A stretch of 20,393 bases of DNA from a virus, in IMG/VR virus record IMGVR_UViG_3300031539_000397, positions 1-20,393 of that record; one strand, written 5' to 3'. Of the stretch, positions 6,307 through 16,000 are shown in pieces. How positions within the stretch are numbered: the first letter of the stretch is position 1; each line of letters opens with the position of its first letter. A program made the translations under genes and the position numbers. The notes below the pieces were generated by a model. It made no database searches. It was given only the letters and a program-made list of their open reading frames with translations, and had not been told where the DNA came from.

Positions 6307-7752
6307 TTATATGAGGCCTTGCCAGAAATCAGGTGGTACTGGTGTTACTTTAGAAAATTGTACCTGTCCTGAAACATGCTCTTGCTCTCCTTCTTTAAAA
6401 TTCAATTTTATGATTAATTCATCTCTATTATTTATTCTAATAGTAATACCTGACGGTTTAGTTAAATTTATATCTGACAAATCAAATTCTGGATGTTCGT
6501 CTACCAATTGTTTTACAACAATGTTATCACCTTTTTTTGACATTACTGCCAATAACATTCTGGTATCAGAATTAGTAAAACCAATAGATTGTAATAAATT
6601 TCTAACAAAGATTTTTTTATTTTTTCCGTCTTTAATAAAACTTTTAAGTACATTAAATGCCATTTCAGCATGAGCCGGATTTAAAATGTTCCTATAAAAG
6701 CCTCTTTTATCTCTAAGTAATTGTACCTTTGGGTGATTGCTTTCCAAAGATTTTTTTAATTCTTTCATATCTGTATTTAATTTATCTGCGTTGTCCCATG
6801 CTTTCTTATATTTATTATTTTTTGCATATAATTTGTCTTGCATCTTCTTAGCTTTTTCACTATATTCATTTTTATTACGACCTCGTTTCTCTGGCACTCC
6901 GGAAGGATTTGTTAAATTATACAATAAACTTGTCAGTGTCATATTAGATAAATTTAATTCGAGGTTAGAATACAATTTTAATGAATAATTTCTAATTTCT
7001 TCTGCTGACATTCCACGCTTAACTATAATACTTATATCCTTTTTTTCACCAACTGATTTTTCCATTCCAGATAAAAATATATCAACAATTACAACTCCGT
7101 CAGACTTTGCTGAATTTATTAAATAGTTGGACATCGCTTCACTGCCAATTTCGGCCTGTAATAATATGTTTTTATCTTTTATCAAATTTTTATATATACT
7201 TACCGTTTTATCTATTTCATCTTTATGCTCTTTATGTTTCTTCTTATCTATATTTACTACATTTTTGTCGCCTGTGTATTCCCAAATAATTTGGCACACT
7301 AACGCTTCATTGTAATAACCTTTCATAGCATCAAATTTTTTGCTTGCCTCTAAAATTAAATTTGCAGCATCAATATGTTCCAATAATTGCCGTGGTACAA
7401 CAATAGTATATTCTTGCTCAAATTTATCATCATATGATAATACATCCGATGCTTTCTTAAACGATATGCTAATAATAGATTTTAATTTCTGCCACGATGT
7501 AGATATAAACTTTTTAATGCTATCTAATATGCCTTCATCCAAATTTGATGGGTCCAGTTTATATATTTGACGCTTCATATTTTCATATTTTAAATCATCA
7601 ACATATTCTTCAATAAAATTAGAAGGATATTTCATATCGTACATAATATTCTCAAGGAATTTAACATCTTCATTATAGGATAAATCCAAATATCCTTTTT
7701 TACTTTTATATGATGCTTCCAAAAGTATTTCTTCTATGTTAAAATCAACCAT
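6307..7752 (-). CDS. Unknown protein, possibly PD-(D/E)XK nuclease-like
   Basis: 481 residues from the ATG at 7752. The frame stays open to a TTG at 7770, but that TTG lies within the SD itself (TTGAGGAA), so the ATG is preferred. The N-terminal 110 residues are helical and charged. The middle holds a pattern like phage proteins of the PD-(D/E)XK nuclease superfamily: NEALVCQIIWEY with Glu at 149, SDGVVIVDIFLSG with Asp at 218 and 224, then DISIIVKRG with Lys at 245, and EEIRNYSLKLYSNLELNL (251-268). Residues 285-350 are a highly charged lysine-rich helix (EKAKKMQDKLYAKNNKYKK), and the C-terminus is strand-rich, ending PVPPDFWQGLI. It is the first gene behind motif copy 3. The nuclease idea rests only on the E...D...xK pattern and could be wrong; a DNA-packaging, capsid or baseplate role is not excluded. 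Confidence 0.75.
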   Translation of the reverse strand: MVDFNIEEILLEASYKSKKGYLDLSYNEDVKFLENIMYDMKYPSNFIEEYVDDLKYENMKRQIYKLDPSNLDEGILDSIKKFISTSWQKLKSIISISFKKASDVLSYDDKFEQEYTIVVPRQLLEHIDAANLILEASKKFDAMKGYYNEALVCQIIWEYTGDKNVVNIDKKKHKEHKDEIDKTVSIYKNLIKDKNILLQAEIGSEAMSNYLINSAKSDGVVIVDIFLSGMEKSVGEKKDISIIVKRGMSAEEIRNYSLKLYSNLELNLSNMTLTSLLYNLTNPSGVPEKRGRNKNEYSEKAKKMQDKLYAKNNKYKKAWDNADKLNTDMKELKKSLESNHPKVQLLRDKRGFYRNILNPAHAEMAFNVLKSFIKDGKNKKIFVRNLLQSIGFTNSDTRMLLAVMSKKGDNIVVKQLVDEHPEFDLSDINLTKPSGITIRINNRDELIIKLNFKEGEQEHVSGQVQFSKVTPVPPDFWQGLI

Positions 7753-7781
7753 TTTTACAATGTTCCTCAAATATAATATTA

Positions 7782-7805
7782 TACAAATAAATATAAGGTT
7801 TTTAA
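7782..7805 (-). promoter_or_regulatory. Shared intergenic motif, copy 3 (upstream of the 481-residue gene)
   Basis: Reads TTAAA, six bases, ATATTTATTTGTA in the transcribed direction, ending 29 bases before the ATG at 7752. The base run after it continues to give TATAAT, so this copy also contains a good -10 hexamer. It begins four bases beyond the polymerase stop codon and fills the gap of 57 bases between the two genes. Confidence 0.5.
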
Positions 7806-7809
7806 TAAT

Positions 7810-9177
7810 TTAACCAATTTTCGTGATTTTATTGAAGTTTTTCCCAACATATTGCTTTGTTTTAAATTTCCCGCCATCTTCAAGTGTTTCTTTTATCTCG
7901 TCAAATAATTTTTTACCGTCGGTGATACAATAATCAAGCAAAAATCCATCATATAAATACATAATAAGACTGGTCTTATACGACTCTAAAATTTGATGTA
8001 TCTTTTCTATAATTAATATATTCCGCTCGGTTTCATAATTCTGTAAATAATAATTAAATAACTTGTTGGAACTCATGCTGTCCAGATTGTCAAGGTATAT
8101 TTTCTTGCCTGATACGTTGGTTCTGATATATCCGTCTCTCTGATAATCGTTCCACATTTTTGTAATAAATTCTTGTGTCTTTGCGAAGAATGGTATAGCT
8201 TTTGCAATAGTATCATGAATACCACCATATAATATATTAAATGATACAATCTTTGATTCATCATAATCTTCTTCTGTCAATTCTTCTTTTACAAAGTATT
8301 GTTTTCCAAGATACTCATGTATTGATGTGTCGGGAGGAAAACTATATCCAATTAAATCTGCAACAAGATTTAAATGATATGCATCATAGTCAAAATAGAA
8401 TAACCTGCCATCGTCTCCAAATCTGGATTCTATAAATTCTCTTTCGCCGTTGTCTTTATTTAATGCTGCAAAATTGAGGTTTCCAAATCTATTTGATGGT
8501 CTTCCTGTTGAAGTATATATATTGTAATCTGTATAAACATAATTATTACTTATGTGCATTTTGTATTGTGGGTGATATTTCAATAGTATATCAGAATTTA
8601 CATAAATGCCATTCTTTTCTATTTTATGCAAACATTCTATTGTCTTGTTATTTAAGAAATCAAATGACCGTGTATCACACTCCAAATTGGAATTAATAAT
8701 AAATTCTATGTTATCAGAATATGGAACAAGCCTTTCTTTAATCTTTAATATGGGAATAGAATCATATACATCACCGGCAGTTTCCATCATGTTTCTACTA
8801 ATTAAAAACATTTCACCTTTACTATACTTCTGTTGTATCTCTGTAATCTTATTTGTATTCAGATAAAATAGTATATTGACATCTATTAGATTTTCCATTG
8901 GAGATATATTTAAGAATTGCTTCTTATCTATAACATACTTCTTATTGTTTGTGTGTGATAAATAATCCAACAATTTAAAATCCAAATTGTTGGCTTCACT
9001 ATGCGTGAATGGAAGGATATAATACTTTGGTGAATTTAAAATTTTTACGAATAATAAGCATAGTTTATTATTTAAAGCATTACGCTCATTATCAGATAAA
9101 ATTGGTATAAGGATTACGCTATTATCCTTATACAAATCAAAAAATTGTTGGAATTCTTCTCGTGTTTCTATTATCAT
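7810..9177 (-). CDS. Divergent family A DNA polymerase, short form
   Basis: 455 residues, ATG at 9177; the SD is weak (AAAGG, 11 bases away). Polymerase motifs of the PolA family are in order: the template/primer region STGRPSNRFGNLNF (223-236), motif A FYFDYDAYHL with catalytic Asp263, motif B SKIVSFNILYGG with Lys309, Phe313 and Tyr317, and motif C LYDGFLLDY with Asp410. Several normally conserved residues differ: the motif A steric-gate Glu is His268, the following Arg is Asn270, the first basic residue of the O-helix is absent, and the motif C His-Asp-Glu reads Tyr-Asp-Gly. The roughly 170 residues ahead of the polymerase domain could be a worn-down 3'-5' exonuclease fold (VILIPILSDNER, LIDVNILFYLNTNK), but I do not see the full set of acidic residues. 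It should be the replicative polymerase, or a specialised repair one. It stands alone with its own upstream motif. The family is clear; proofreading state and processivity partner are not. Confidence 0.88.
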   Translation of the reverse strand: MIIETREEFQQFFDLYKDNSVILIPILSDNERNALNNKLCLLFVKILNSPKYYILPFTHSEANNLDFKLLDYLSHTNNKKYVIDKKQFLNISPMENLIDVNILFYLNTNKITEIQQKYSKGEMFLISRNMMETAGDVYDSIPILKIKERLVPYSDNIEFIINSNLECDTRSFDFLNNKTIECLHKIEKNGIYVNSDILLKYHPQYKMHISNNYVYTDYNIYTSTGRPSNRFGNLNFAALNKDNGEREFIESRFGDDGRLFYFDYDAYHLNLVADLIGYSFPPDTSIHEYLGKQYFVKEELTEEDYDESKIVSFNILYGGIHDTIAKAIPFFAKTQEFITKMWNDYQRDGYIRTNVSGKKIYLDNLDSMSSNKLFNYYLQNYETERNILIIEKIHQILESYKTSLIMYLYDGFLLDYCITDGKKLFDEIKETLEDGGKFKTKQYVGKNFNKITKIG

Positions 9178-9195
9178 ATGTTATGTAACCTTTAT

Positions 9196-9219
9196 TACGG
9201 ATAAATATAAAAATTTTAA
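9196..9219 (-). promoter_or_regulatory. Shared intergenic motif, copy 2 (upstream of DNA polymerase)
   Basis: Reads TTAAA, six bases, ATATTTATCCGTA in the transcribed direction, 18 bases before the polymerase ATG. It lies in the 65-base gap after the baseplate hub gene, so it can start a separate polymerase transcript. I see no terminator in this gap. Confidence 0.5.
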
Positions 9220-9242
9220 TACAAAACGCAATTTACTTTTAT

Positions 9243-12188
9243 TTACGCACGTACCTCAATATGGAAATGCCAACCAGTACCAAAATGATACAAAACATAA
9301 TCTGCCTGCGTTTTAAGATACGCTTCAAAATTAACACGCTCAGCAGCAGTGTATTTATCGCTTCGTAAATCTGCTCCTTCCCATGTTAAATGTTTCGAGC
9401 CAGGATTTGCTATCGATTCTTCTCTCTTTCTGTGAATATCCGTTACTGTGACAACCTTATTAAAATATTTCATACTGTATGCATTTGCGTTAAGCAAAAC
9501 TTCACGCAAATTTTTATTTTTTGTTTTCAGTGCTTCAAAATCAACAACTTCGTCTGTAGTCTTTAAATGAATTTGTTTTTTATTATAAAATACAAGTTCA
9601 TCTGGAGTTATATTTCCTATAGGAATATTACTCACATTTCTTGAAGATTTTGGAACTGCACTTAGAGGTTTATATTTAACATCATTAAATACTCTAAATT
9701 GACTTTTCAATTTTGTTACCCATGAATTTTTATCAACAGTATCAGTAATACCAATTATTTGGAACACACCTTTTTTTTGATATATTGATGGTAAATGGTC
9801 TATTGTAAATACATTTCCTATTCTAAGTCCTGATATTCCTTCCAATTCAACATCACAATCTAAAGGTACCAATGCGGTTGAATTTATTGCTGGGTGTGGT
9901 GGGTCATTTAACAATACTGCAATTTTCATTCCTTCTATTCCAGTTAAATGTATAAATTCTTTTTTTGATGGAATACTAACATCATAAACAAATCGTTTAG
10001 GCTTAATATCACCGTTTGCTATTGGTAAAAATCTCTGCAATGTTTCTCCATATGGAGATTGCTCTTGTAATACAAGTTCAGTAGTAGTTCCAGGTTCTCT
10101 TAATGGTACACCATCAACATTATCCATTTTAGGAGAATCAATTTTTAAAGGACGTAATGCAAATGTATCTTTTAATATATTATTTGTTGCCTCTCCTATT
10201 GTAAAATCATATAAACTTCTAAATGTATTTGTTTGTGGAGTTCCCATAACCTTACCATCAGAATTTTGAGCCGAATAAAATACATTCAATGCTGCCTGAC
10301 TCGATAATTTGGATTGGAAATTTATATTACGAACAACACTTGTAAATTTATTCTCACTGCCTTGAATAGAAAATCCTTTTGTTCTAAATATATAAACATT
10401 TCCATCCTCTATTTTATTTTTTCCAACAACTTTGTCTGCATAATTTATATCTATAATTGAATATTTATTTAGTGCAGACTCGTTTTCATCTGGAGCCAAT
10501 TCCCTTGAAGATTGCAATGTCATTGGCTCTGCTGTAACATAAACATTTGTCTTCGGAACTATTTGATTAATTCTATCAGAATCTTTTAATTGTTCCTGTC
10601 TATCAGTATCATCATAAAATTGGTCCGTTGTTTTTAATTTAAAATTCCAATAGTTTACACAAGCATCATTTATTCCAGACCATATTGCAAGAACACCTTC
10701 CATTACAGTTGTTGCGTTTAACATTGTTTCTCTAAAGTAATCCAAATTAATTAAAATTCTTCTTGGATATCCATAATTATATGTATCATCATTTGTTTCG
10801 CCTCGTCTAATGTCTGGAACACGAGCGCCATCATATGGTATTAAACATACGCCCAAATCAGTTGTTCTTAAATTCTTATGCATTGCAATCTTACTATTTC
10901 TACTATCAAATTTAAAATAAGTTTTTTTACTATTTGATGTCGCAATGTTAATGTGAGGATTTAAAATTTCATCTTCAATATATCCCCAAGATGCATATTG
11001 CGCAGGTCTTACTATTGTTTCGATTTCTTTCTGTGTTCCCTTAGTTGTCTTTAGTACTTTTGGTTTCGATGGGTCATCAATATAGTCTGTTGTAAGAACC
11101 AATAAACCCGAAAATGGGTCCACCCAAGAACCCAAAATTTCTTTCTGTTGATATACAAGTTCGGCTTTATCTGGTGTAACTACTTTTACATCATCAATAG
11201 TCTTTTTATCATCATCTATATTTTCTGATATATATGCGTTTGCTAAACTATCATCTTCATGCCCTTCTATAGGATTATAGATAAAATAATCATCATATAC
11301 ATTATTTGCATTATTATATATATCCTTATCAGCTTTAATTTTTGTATGCAATCGTTCGGTTAAAAAATACTGCAGGGTTTCTACTCTTGCGTCCTCAGTT
11401 GATTCTTTTAATTCAGTTTCGTTTTTCACCTGTTCATTAGCTTGGTCTTCATTTAACCCACCACCAGCTGGAGACATTAAAAATCTTTTTCTTGCATCCG
11501 TAGAATCTGTTGTAAATTGATTTGGTATCGTCATACCTTCCATTAAATATCCTGCTGAAATAACTTCTGTTGTACATTCAAATCCACCATCACGATTCAT
11601 TGAAAATGAATAATTTGTGGTTACACCTAACATACAATCATAATTTCCATTTGTAAAACGCTGTCCTGCTTTTCCATATCTAAATGCATTATCAAGTTTA
11701 ATACCGGGGTCATTAGTAATCATTGCCTTTGCCATGTCACTCCAACCCCACTCAATCAAAACAGTATATCCTGGATTTAAAAAGTATGGTGACAATCTTT
11801 CCAAATCTTCTACTGAATGACATACCCAAGATATTGTAGCTTTTCTCGTACTACCATACGCATTTTTATAGTCAACTGTAACATTCTTAACGCCAGCAAG
11901 TGGTCGGTAAAATGCATCTGGTCTGTATAATTCATTGAATTTATATGTAGATGGGTCTCTATCATTTGGAGCTTCAATTCCTTTCATAACAATTTTACCT
12001 CCGGGAGTTGAATTTGAGGAAAATCCCGGTGTTATTTTTATATATGGAGTTGCGGCACGATTTCTGTTTTCCGCACGATATGTCAGTTCTGTCTGTACAT
12101 AGTTATCTACGTTAGATATAAAAGGAAATCCTTCATAGACGACGGATTGGTCATTTACTTGTTCATTATCATTTTCTAAATCTGGCAT
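9243..12188 (-). CDS. Baseplate hub protein with C-terminal M15-type peptidoglycan peptidase
   Basis: 981 residues, ATG at 12188 behind AAAGGA. The N-terminal part (about 45-150) with ATPYIKITPGF, NVTVDYKNAYGSTRKATISW and FLNPGYTVLIEWGWS is typical of large phage baseplate hub proteins. Residues 776-835 (LDCDVELEGISGLRIGNVF, IDHLPSIYQKKGVFQIIGIT, then NSWVTKLKSQFRV) match the beta domain seen in hub proteins of many myophages. A linker follows, and the last 100 residues look like a zinc peptidase of the M15 (D-Ala-D-Ala carboxypeptidase / L-Ala-D-Glu endopeptidase) class: SKHLTWEGAD (931-940) gives the His933 and Asp940 ligands, and GWHFHIEV (972-979) the third His with its HxH signature. The protein would sit at the tail tip and cut cell-wall peptide stems during DNA injection, as gp5 lysozyme does in T4. 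It ends the tail gene block, nine bases after the 190-residue gene. Hub assignment is good; peptidase class is strong by motif. Confidence 0.85.
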   Translation of the reverse strand: MPDLENDNEQVNDQSVVYEGFPFISNVDNYVQTELTYRAENRNRAATPYIKITPGFSSNSTPGGKIVMKGIEAPNDRDPSTYKFNELYRPDAFYRPLAGVKNVTVDYKNAYGSTRKATISWVCHSVEDLERLSPYFLNPGYTVLIEWGWSDMAKAMITNDPGIKLDNAFRYGKAGQRFTNGNYDCMLGVTTNYSFSMNRDGGFECTTEVISAGYLMEGMTIPNQFTTDSTDARKRFLMSPAGGGLNEDQANEQVKNETELKESTEDARVETLQYFLTERLHTKIKADKDIYNNANNVYDDYFIYNPIEGHEDDSLANAYISENIDDDKKTIDDVKVVTPDKAELVYQQKEILGSWVDPFSGLLVLTTDYIDDPSKPKVLKTTKGTQKEIETIVRPAQYASWGYIEDEILNPHINIATSNSKKTYFKFDSRNSKIAMHKNLRTTDLGVCLIPYDGARVPDIRRGETNDDTYNYGYPRRILINLDYFRETMLNATTVMEGVLAIWSGINDACVNYWNFKLKTTDQFYDDTDRQEQLKDSDRINQIVPKTNVYVTAEPMTLQSSRELAPDENESALNKYSIIDINYADKVVGKNKIEDGNVYIFRTKGFSIQGSENKFTSVVRNINFQSKLSSQAALNVFYSAQNSDGKVMGTPQTNTFRSLYDFTIGEATNNILKDTFALRPLKIDSPKMDNVDGVPLREPGTTTELVLQEQSPYGETLQRFLPIANGDIKPKRFVYDVSIPSKKEFIHLTGIEGMKIAVLLNDPPHPAINSTALVPLDCDVELEGISGLRIGNVFTIDHLPSIYQKKGVFQIIGITDTVDKNSWVTKLKSQFRVFNDVKYKPLSAVPKSSRNVSNIPIGNITPDELVFYNKKQIHLKTTDEVVDFEALKTKNKNLREVLLNANAYSMKYFNKVVTVTDIHRKREESIANPGSKHLTWEGADLRSDKYTAAERVNFEAYLKTQADYVLYHFGTGWHFHIEVRA

Positions 12189-12197
12189 TTTTGTCCT

Positions 12198-12770
12198 TTA
12201 TAGTTGTGCTAAAATTCCTATTGAATCCTCGGTGTAAATTATATCAGAACCTTCAGTTAATATATATATAAATCCCCTTTCATCAAATAAAACTGCGGAT
12301 ACTAATTCAACATTAAACCGCTTTTTTTTTATAGGTATTTTAGGCAATTTATTCGTAACATCAAATTGTATTGCAGTATCTGGTAAGTTTTGCCAAAATA
12401 ATAAAAAATTGCTTGATAAAACATCTTTTATTCCTGGCATTACTTTGTCAGCAGTGTGAGCAACCTTAGTATTTATATTTTTTGCAACTTGTGCATCTCC
12501 TATTATTTTCCATTTTATTTTAAGGGTTCGGTATAAAAAATTTCGTTGTATCTTATCATATTCTGTTTGTGGAATCTCTTTAACAGATGCTTTTTTATCA
12601 TTTGACTGCTGGTAAAAATATCTATAGCAGTATCCTTTTTTATAATCGCTCTTTTTTGGAGCTTCTATTTTTATTTTTGGAATATAAATATTAACACTGG
12701 CATCCTTATAATCATTGTATATAAGTATATCATATTGCGCAGTATCACTTATTTTTGGTTTTGTTGCCAT
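12198..12770 (-). CDS. Unknown baseplate-region protein
   Basis: 190 residues, ATG at 12770, overlapping the stop of the LysM-like gene by one base (TAATG) with GGGA ahead, so translation is probably coupled. Not recognised at sequence level. Strand-rich: YDILIYNDYKDASVNIYIPKIKIEAP near the start, a central KIKWKIIGDA, and a C-terminal half VELVSAVLFDERGFIYILTEGSDIIYTEDS. It is lysine-rich and soluble, with a single cysteine. Position between a gp53-like wedge protein and the baseplate hub argues for a baseplate wedge or hub component; that role is inference from neighbours only. Confidence 0.8.
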   Translation of the reverse strand: MATKPKISDTAQYDILIYNDYKDASVNIYIPKIKIEAPKKSDYKKGYCYRYFYQQSNDKKASVKEIPQTEYDKIQRNFLYRTLKIKWKIIGDAQVAKNINTKVAHTADKVMPGIKDVLSSNFLLFWQNLPDTAIQFDVTNKLPKIPIKKKRFNVELVSAVLFDERGFIYILTEGSDIIYTEDSIGILAQL

Positions 12771-13069
12771 TAATTTAAGTCCCTATAATCATTTATTATA
12801 CTATTAATATCCATTGGGATTCTTAATTGGGAATCTTCTGGTAAAAAGAATGTACCTTTTATTTTATTTGCATGTGCTATAATCCACCATTTATTTACAT
12901 CACCATAATATTTTTTTGCTAATAAATCTAATCTATCGTTTTGTTTTGCAAATATATATACATCATTATCAGACACTCGTATCTTAGGATACAATACTGT
13001 TTTATATACATTTTTTCCAGTATCCGACTTTTTTATTAAATTTTTTATGCTATATCTTTCAATTGCCAT
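12770..13069 (-). CDS. Baseplate wedge protein, gp53/LysM-like
   Basis: 99 residues, ATG at 13069, with GGAG seven bases upstream. Residues 37-86 form a LysM-like fold: VYIFAKQNDRLDLLAKKYYGDVNKWWIIAHANKI ends in FFLPEDSQLRIP, with the paired Trp (61-62), the helix around LDLLAKKYYGD and the closing strand being typical. In T4 gp53 and in tail X-type proteins this fold holds neighbouring baseplate subunits together; it need not bind peptidoglycan. The short size (T4 gp53 is about 196) makes this a minimal version. It sits in the tail block just after the 1268-residue baseplate protein. LysM-like fold is well supported; calling it a wedge subunit relies on context. Confidence 0.85.
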   Translation of the reverse strand: MAIERYSIKNLIKKSDTGKNVYKTVLYPKIRVSDNDVYIFAKQNDRLDLLAKKYYGDVNKWWIIAHANKIKGTFFLPEDSQLRIPMDINSIINDYRDLN

Positions 13070-13090
13070 TTATTTTCTCCGATTAATAAA

Positions 13091-16000
13091 TTACCATCCG
13101 CCGCCGCCTATTGGTCCAAATCCACCTCCGGAAAAACGATTTACATTCTCAATATCATCTGAAATTCCTACTGGTGTTTTAGAGAGTGCATCTTTAGCTG
13201 CTTTATTATCAATATTTTCCTTTTTTGGAATAATTTTTCCGGCCACAGTTTCAACTATATCTACTTTATTTTTACTCGTCTGTTTATTATCACCATCATA
13301 TGAAAATATTTTTGGTTTCATCCATTCCTGACTTTGACCTATATGACGAGATGCTGCCTTTGGAGTATCTGCATATATAACTGTGAAATCTACTGCTATC
13401 TTAATATACATTGGTAATTGGAATCCAGGTTCAATTTCCCACAAAGTACTACCATCAAAACTATAATTTATACTATTCATAATTACCTGTATTCTCTCAA
13501 ATAAATTTCCCACAGTTAATGCCATTATAGGTGCTTTGAGTGAAATCTCCGCAGGATATTCAACTGGATAACACATACCTTGTAAGTAATTTATTTTATT
13601 CCAACTTGATATAAATTCGTCTTTACTGTTTATTGCTACCTCAAAATTAATTGCAACTCGTCTGTCAAATCCTTGATATATCCAAAACTTGTCTGCACGA
13701 CCCATATAATCTTGTGCTGCCCAATTTGCATTTGTTCCGTCTGATAATGTTGTTAATATTGCTTTAAATGGAATTACAATTGATTCTCGTTTCTCTGCAT
13801 CAGAAAATGATGACAAGTCCTCAAAATAAAAATCAATTAAGTCATATTTATCTTCATATTTTTCTATACCTAATACATTATCAGCATCATCAGATTGTGG
13901 CATTTGTATCATATTTAATCTATTTTTCTTATCTGAAAATTGTGATTCGTATGATGGAAATCCCTTGCTCTCCAATAACTTATCTCTAACTTTGTTTTTC
14001 ATCAATGATGAATAACTATCTTCACGACTGGCATCATTTATTGCCCTGTGTGCAGCTGAAAAATCATTGTATATATTTTTTAATACCGATTTAACCTCAA
14101 AATCTGCAAGTGTATCTACAGTCAATGCATTTAAATCTGATTTTGCAGTTGGTGTTTCTGGATAATTTTTATTAATGGAATCTGTTAATGGTGGTCCGTC
14201 ATAAACATATGTTCGACTTTCTATTGGAGTATCACTCGAATAATAATTTCGGTCTTCTGTATATGTACCAAATGTTTTAGAATCCTTTTTCATTAAGAAC
14301 CTATTTTCTAAAGTATTTGGGTGAAGTCCAATTGGTATTAAAGTTGTGTCAATTCCACTTTTTGCAAGACTTAAAATATTTTTTAATTGTCCATATTCAT
14401 ATGATGATATGGTCAAATCGACGCCAAATAATTCATCTACTGCAGTTGTAACATCTTTCACATATGGTATTGCATAATTAATTGCATTTAATCTATCTAA
14501 TGTTTTTCCACCATCACTATATTTGTATTCGAGAGTATATAAATTAACTGCGTTATCACCCGTTGCTGAATATTTGCTGTTGTATGTTACTGCCAATCTA
14601 TCAAAGAATGCCTTTGATTTTGTATATTTTGTGCCCATTAATATATGATAAAGCATTAAAACTTTATCATCATTTAATAGATTTGCTTCAACTGCGCTAT
14701 TAAAAAATGATGATACTACATTACCAATTGCAGATTCTATTTTTGGAACAAAATATTCAGTCAATGTTCTTCCAAAAAGGTTAGAGCCTTGATTTATTAA
14801 CCATTCTCTTGAATTTCTAACTGCACTTCCCAAATCATGTGTTGTCCAATATACTTCACCAGCTAATTGATGAAATACCACTGGACTCTTTTTCCATGGT
14901 TGTAAGTCGGCATCAGTTAATCTATCGAGTAAATCTATTGTTTGTTGTGATAAAAATCCTGCGACGAGAGTTGAACCAACATCCGAAAGTGTGTTTGTAT
15001 ATATATTTGCCCATGTTGGCAATCTATCATTTGCATACTTATATGGAGGAATTATTAATGATGTTGTTCCTATTGGTACAAGTGGAGTGTGAAATCCCTG
15101 GTTATATAATGTTTGTGCTTGTGGAACCCTAATAATCTGATTATATGCCCAATCAATAACAGTTTTATATGTTACATTTGTTAATGGTGGATATTTAGAA
15201 AAATATACTGCATATTGATTTAATACTCCTGGATATCCAGGTGGTATGTTCCAATTAAATTGATATAAAGCTTTATCATCAGTTCCTCCAAATGGATATA
15301 CTTTATTATCATATCTATCTTGTATATTACTGAATTTTTCATCCAAATCTATAGTTTGGGCCCACTGACTTGGTACATATGTAGTTTCATTACCAATCTC
15401 GTCAAACGTCCTGGTAAGTTTAAATTTTGTTTGCCCTTCTAATGCCCCCAATGTAAAACCATCTGCCTTTACATCTGGAATAAAATTTACTTGATGAAGT
15501 TGTGCCCAATTAGATGGTATTGTATATTTACCAAATCTTGGTCTATCATCATATGATATATCTCCATAATCCAATTTAAATTGTGTAATATATGGCTGTA
15601 GATTTCGTGTGAAACCGAATGCATATAAATCTGGAATAAAATTAACAATTCCTGTATTAGGATTTTTTCCAACAACATCTCCCATAAAATATCTATTAGG
15701 AAAATCTGCATCATCTGCAATAAATTTAATTTTTTCTGGAACTTCTGGTGGCGAATTTAATTGTGATATGAATTTCTCTGGAGTATCAGTAATGCCAATT
15801 ATTGTTTCGGTATTTTTTGTTGGAGTTCCTGGCATTTCAATAATATTTGATGCCATCTTTTCAAGTGTTTCTGCAGGCGGATTGATATCTGATATTGGCT
15901 TTGTTGGTGTATCAGGCATTTCAACAATATTACCGGCATTTTTCTCTGGTGTGGCTGGCATTTCAACTATATCAGTGAGAGTTTTTTCTGGAGTCTCTGG

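Noticed and set aside
12770-13069. LysM-like protein as a cell-wall-binding endolysin part
   Set aside because: It has no catalytic domain and lies among baseplate genes, where this fold serves as a structural wedge or tail protein.
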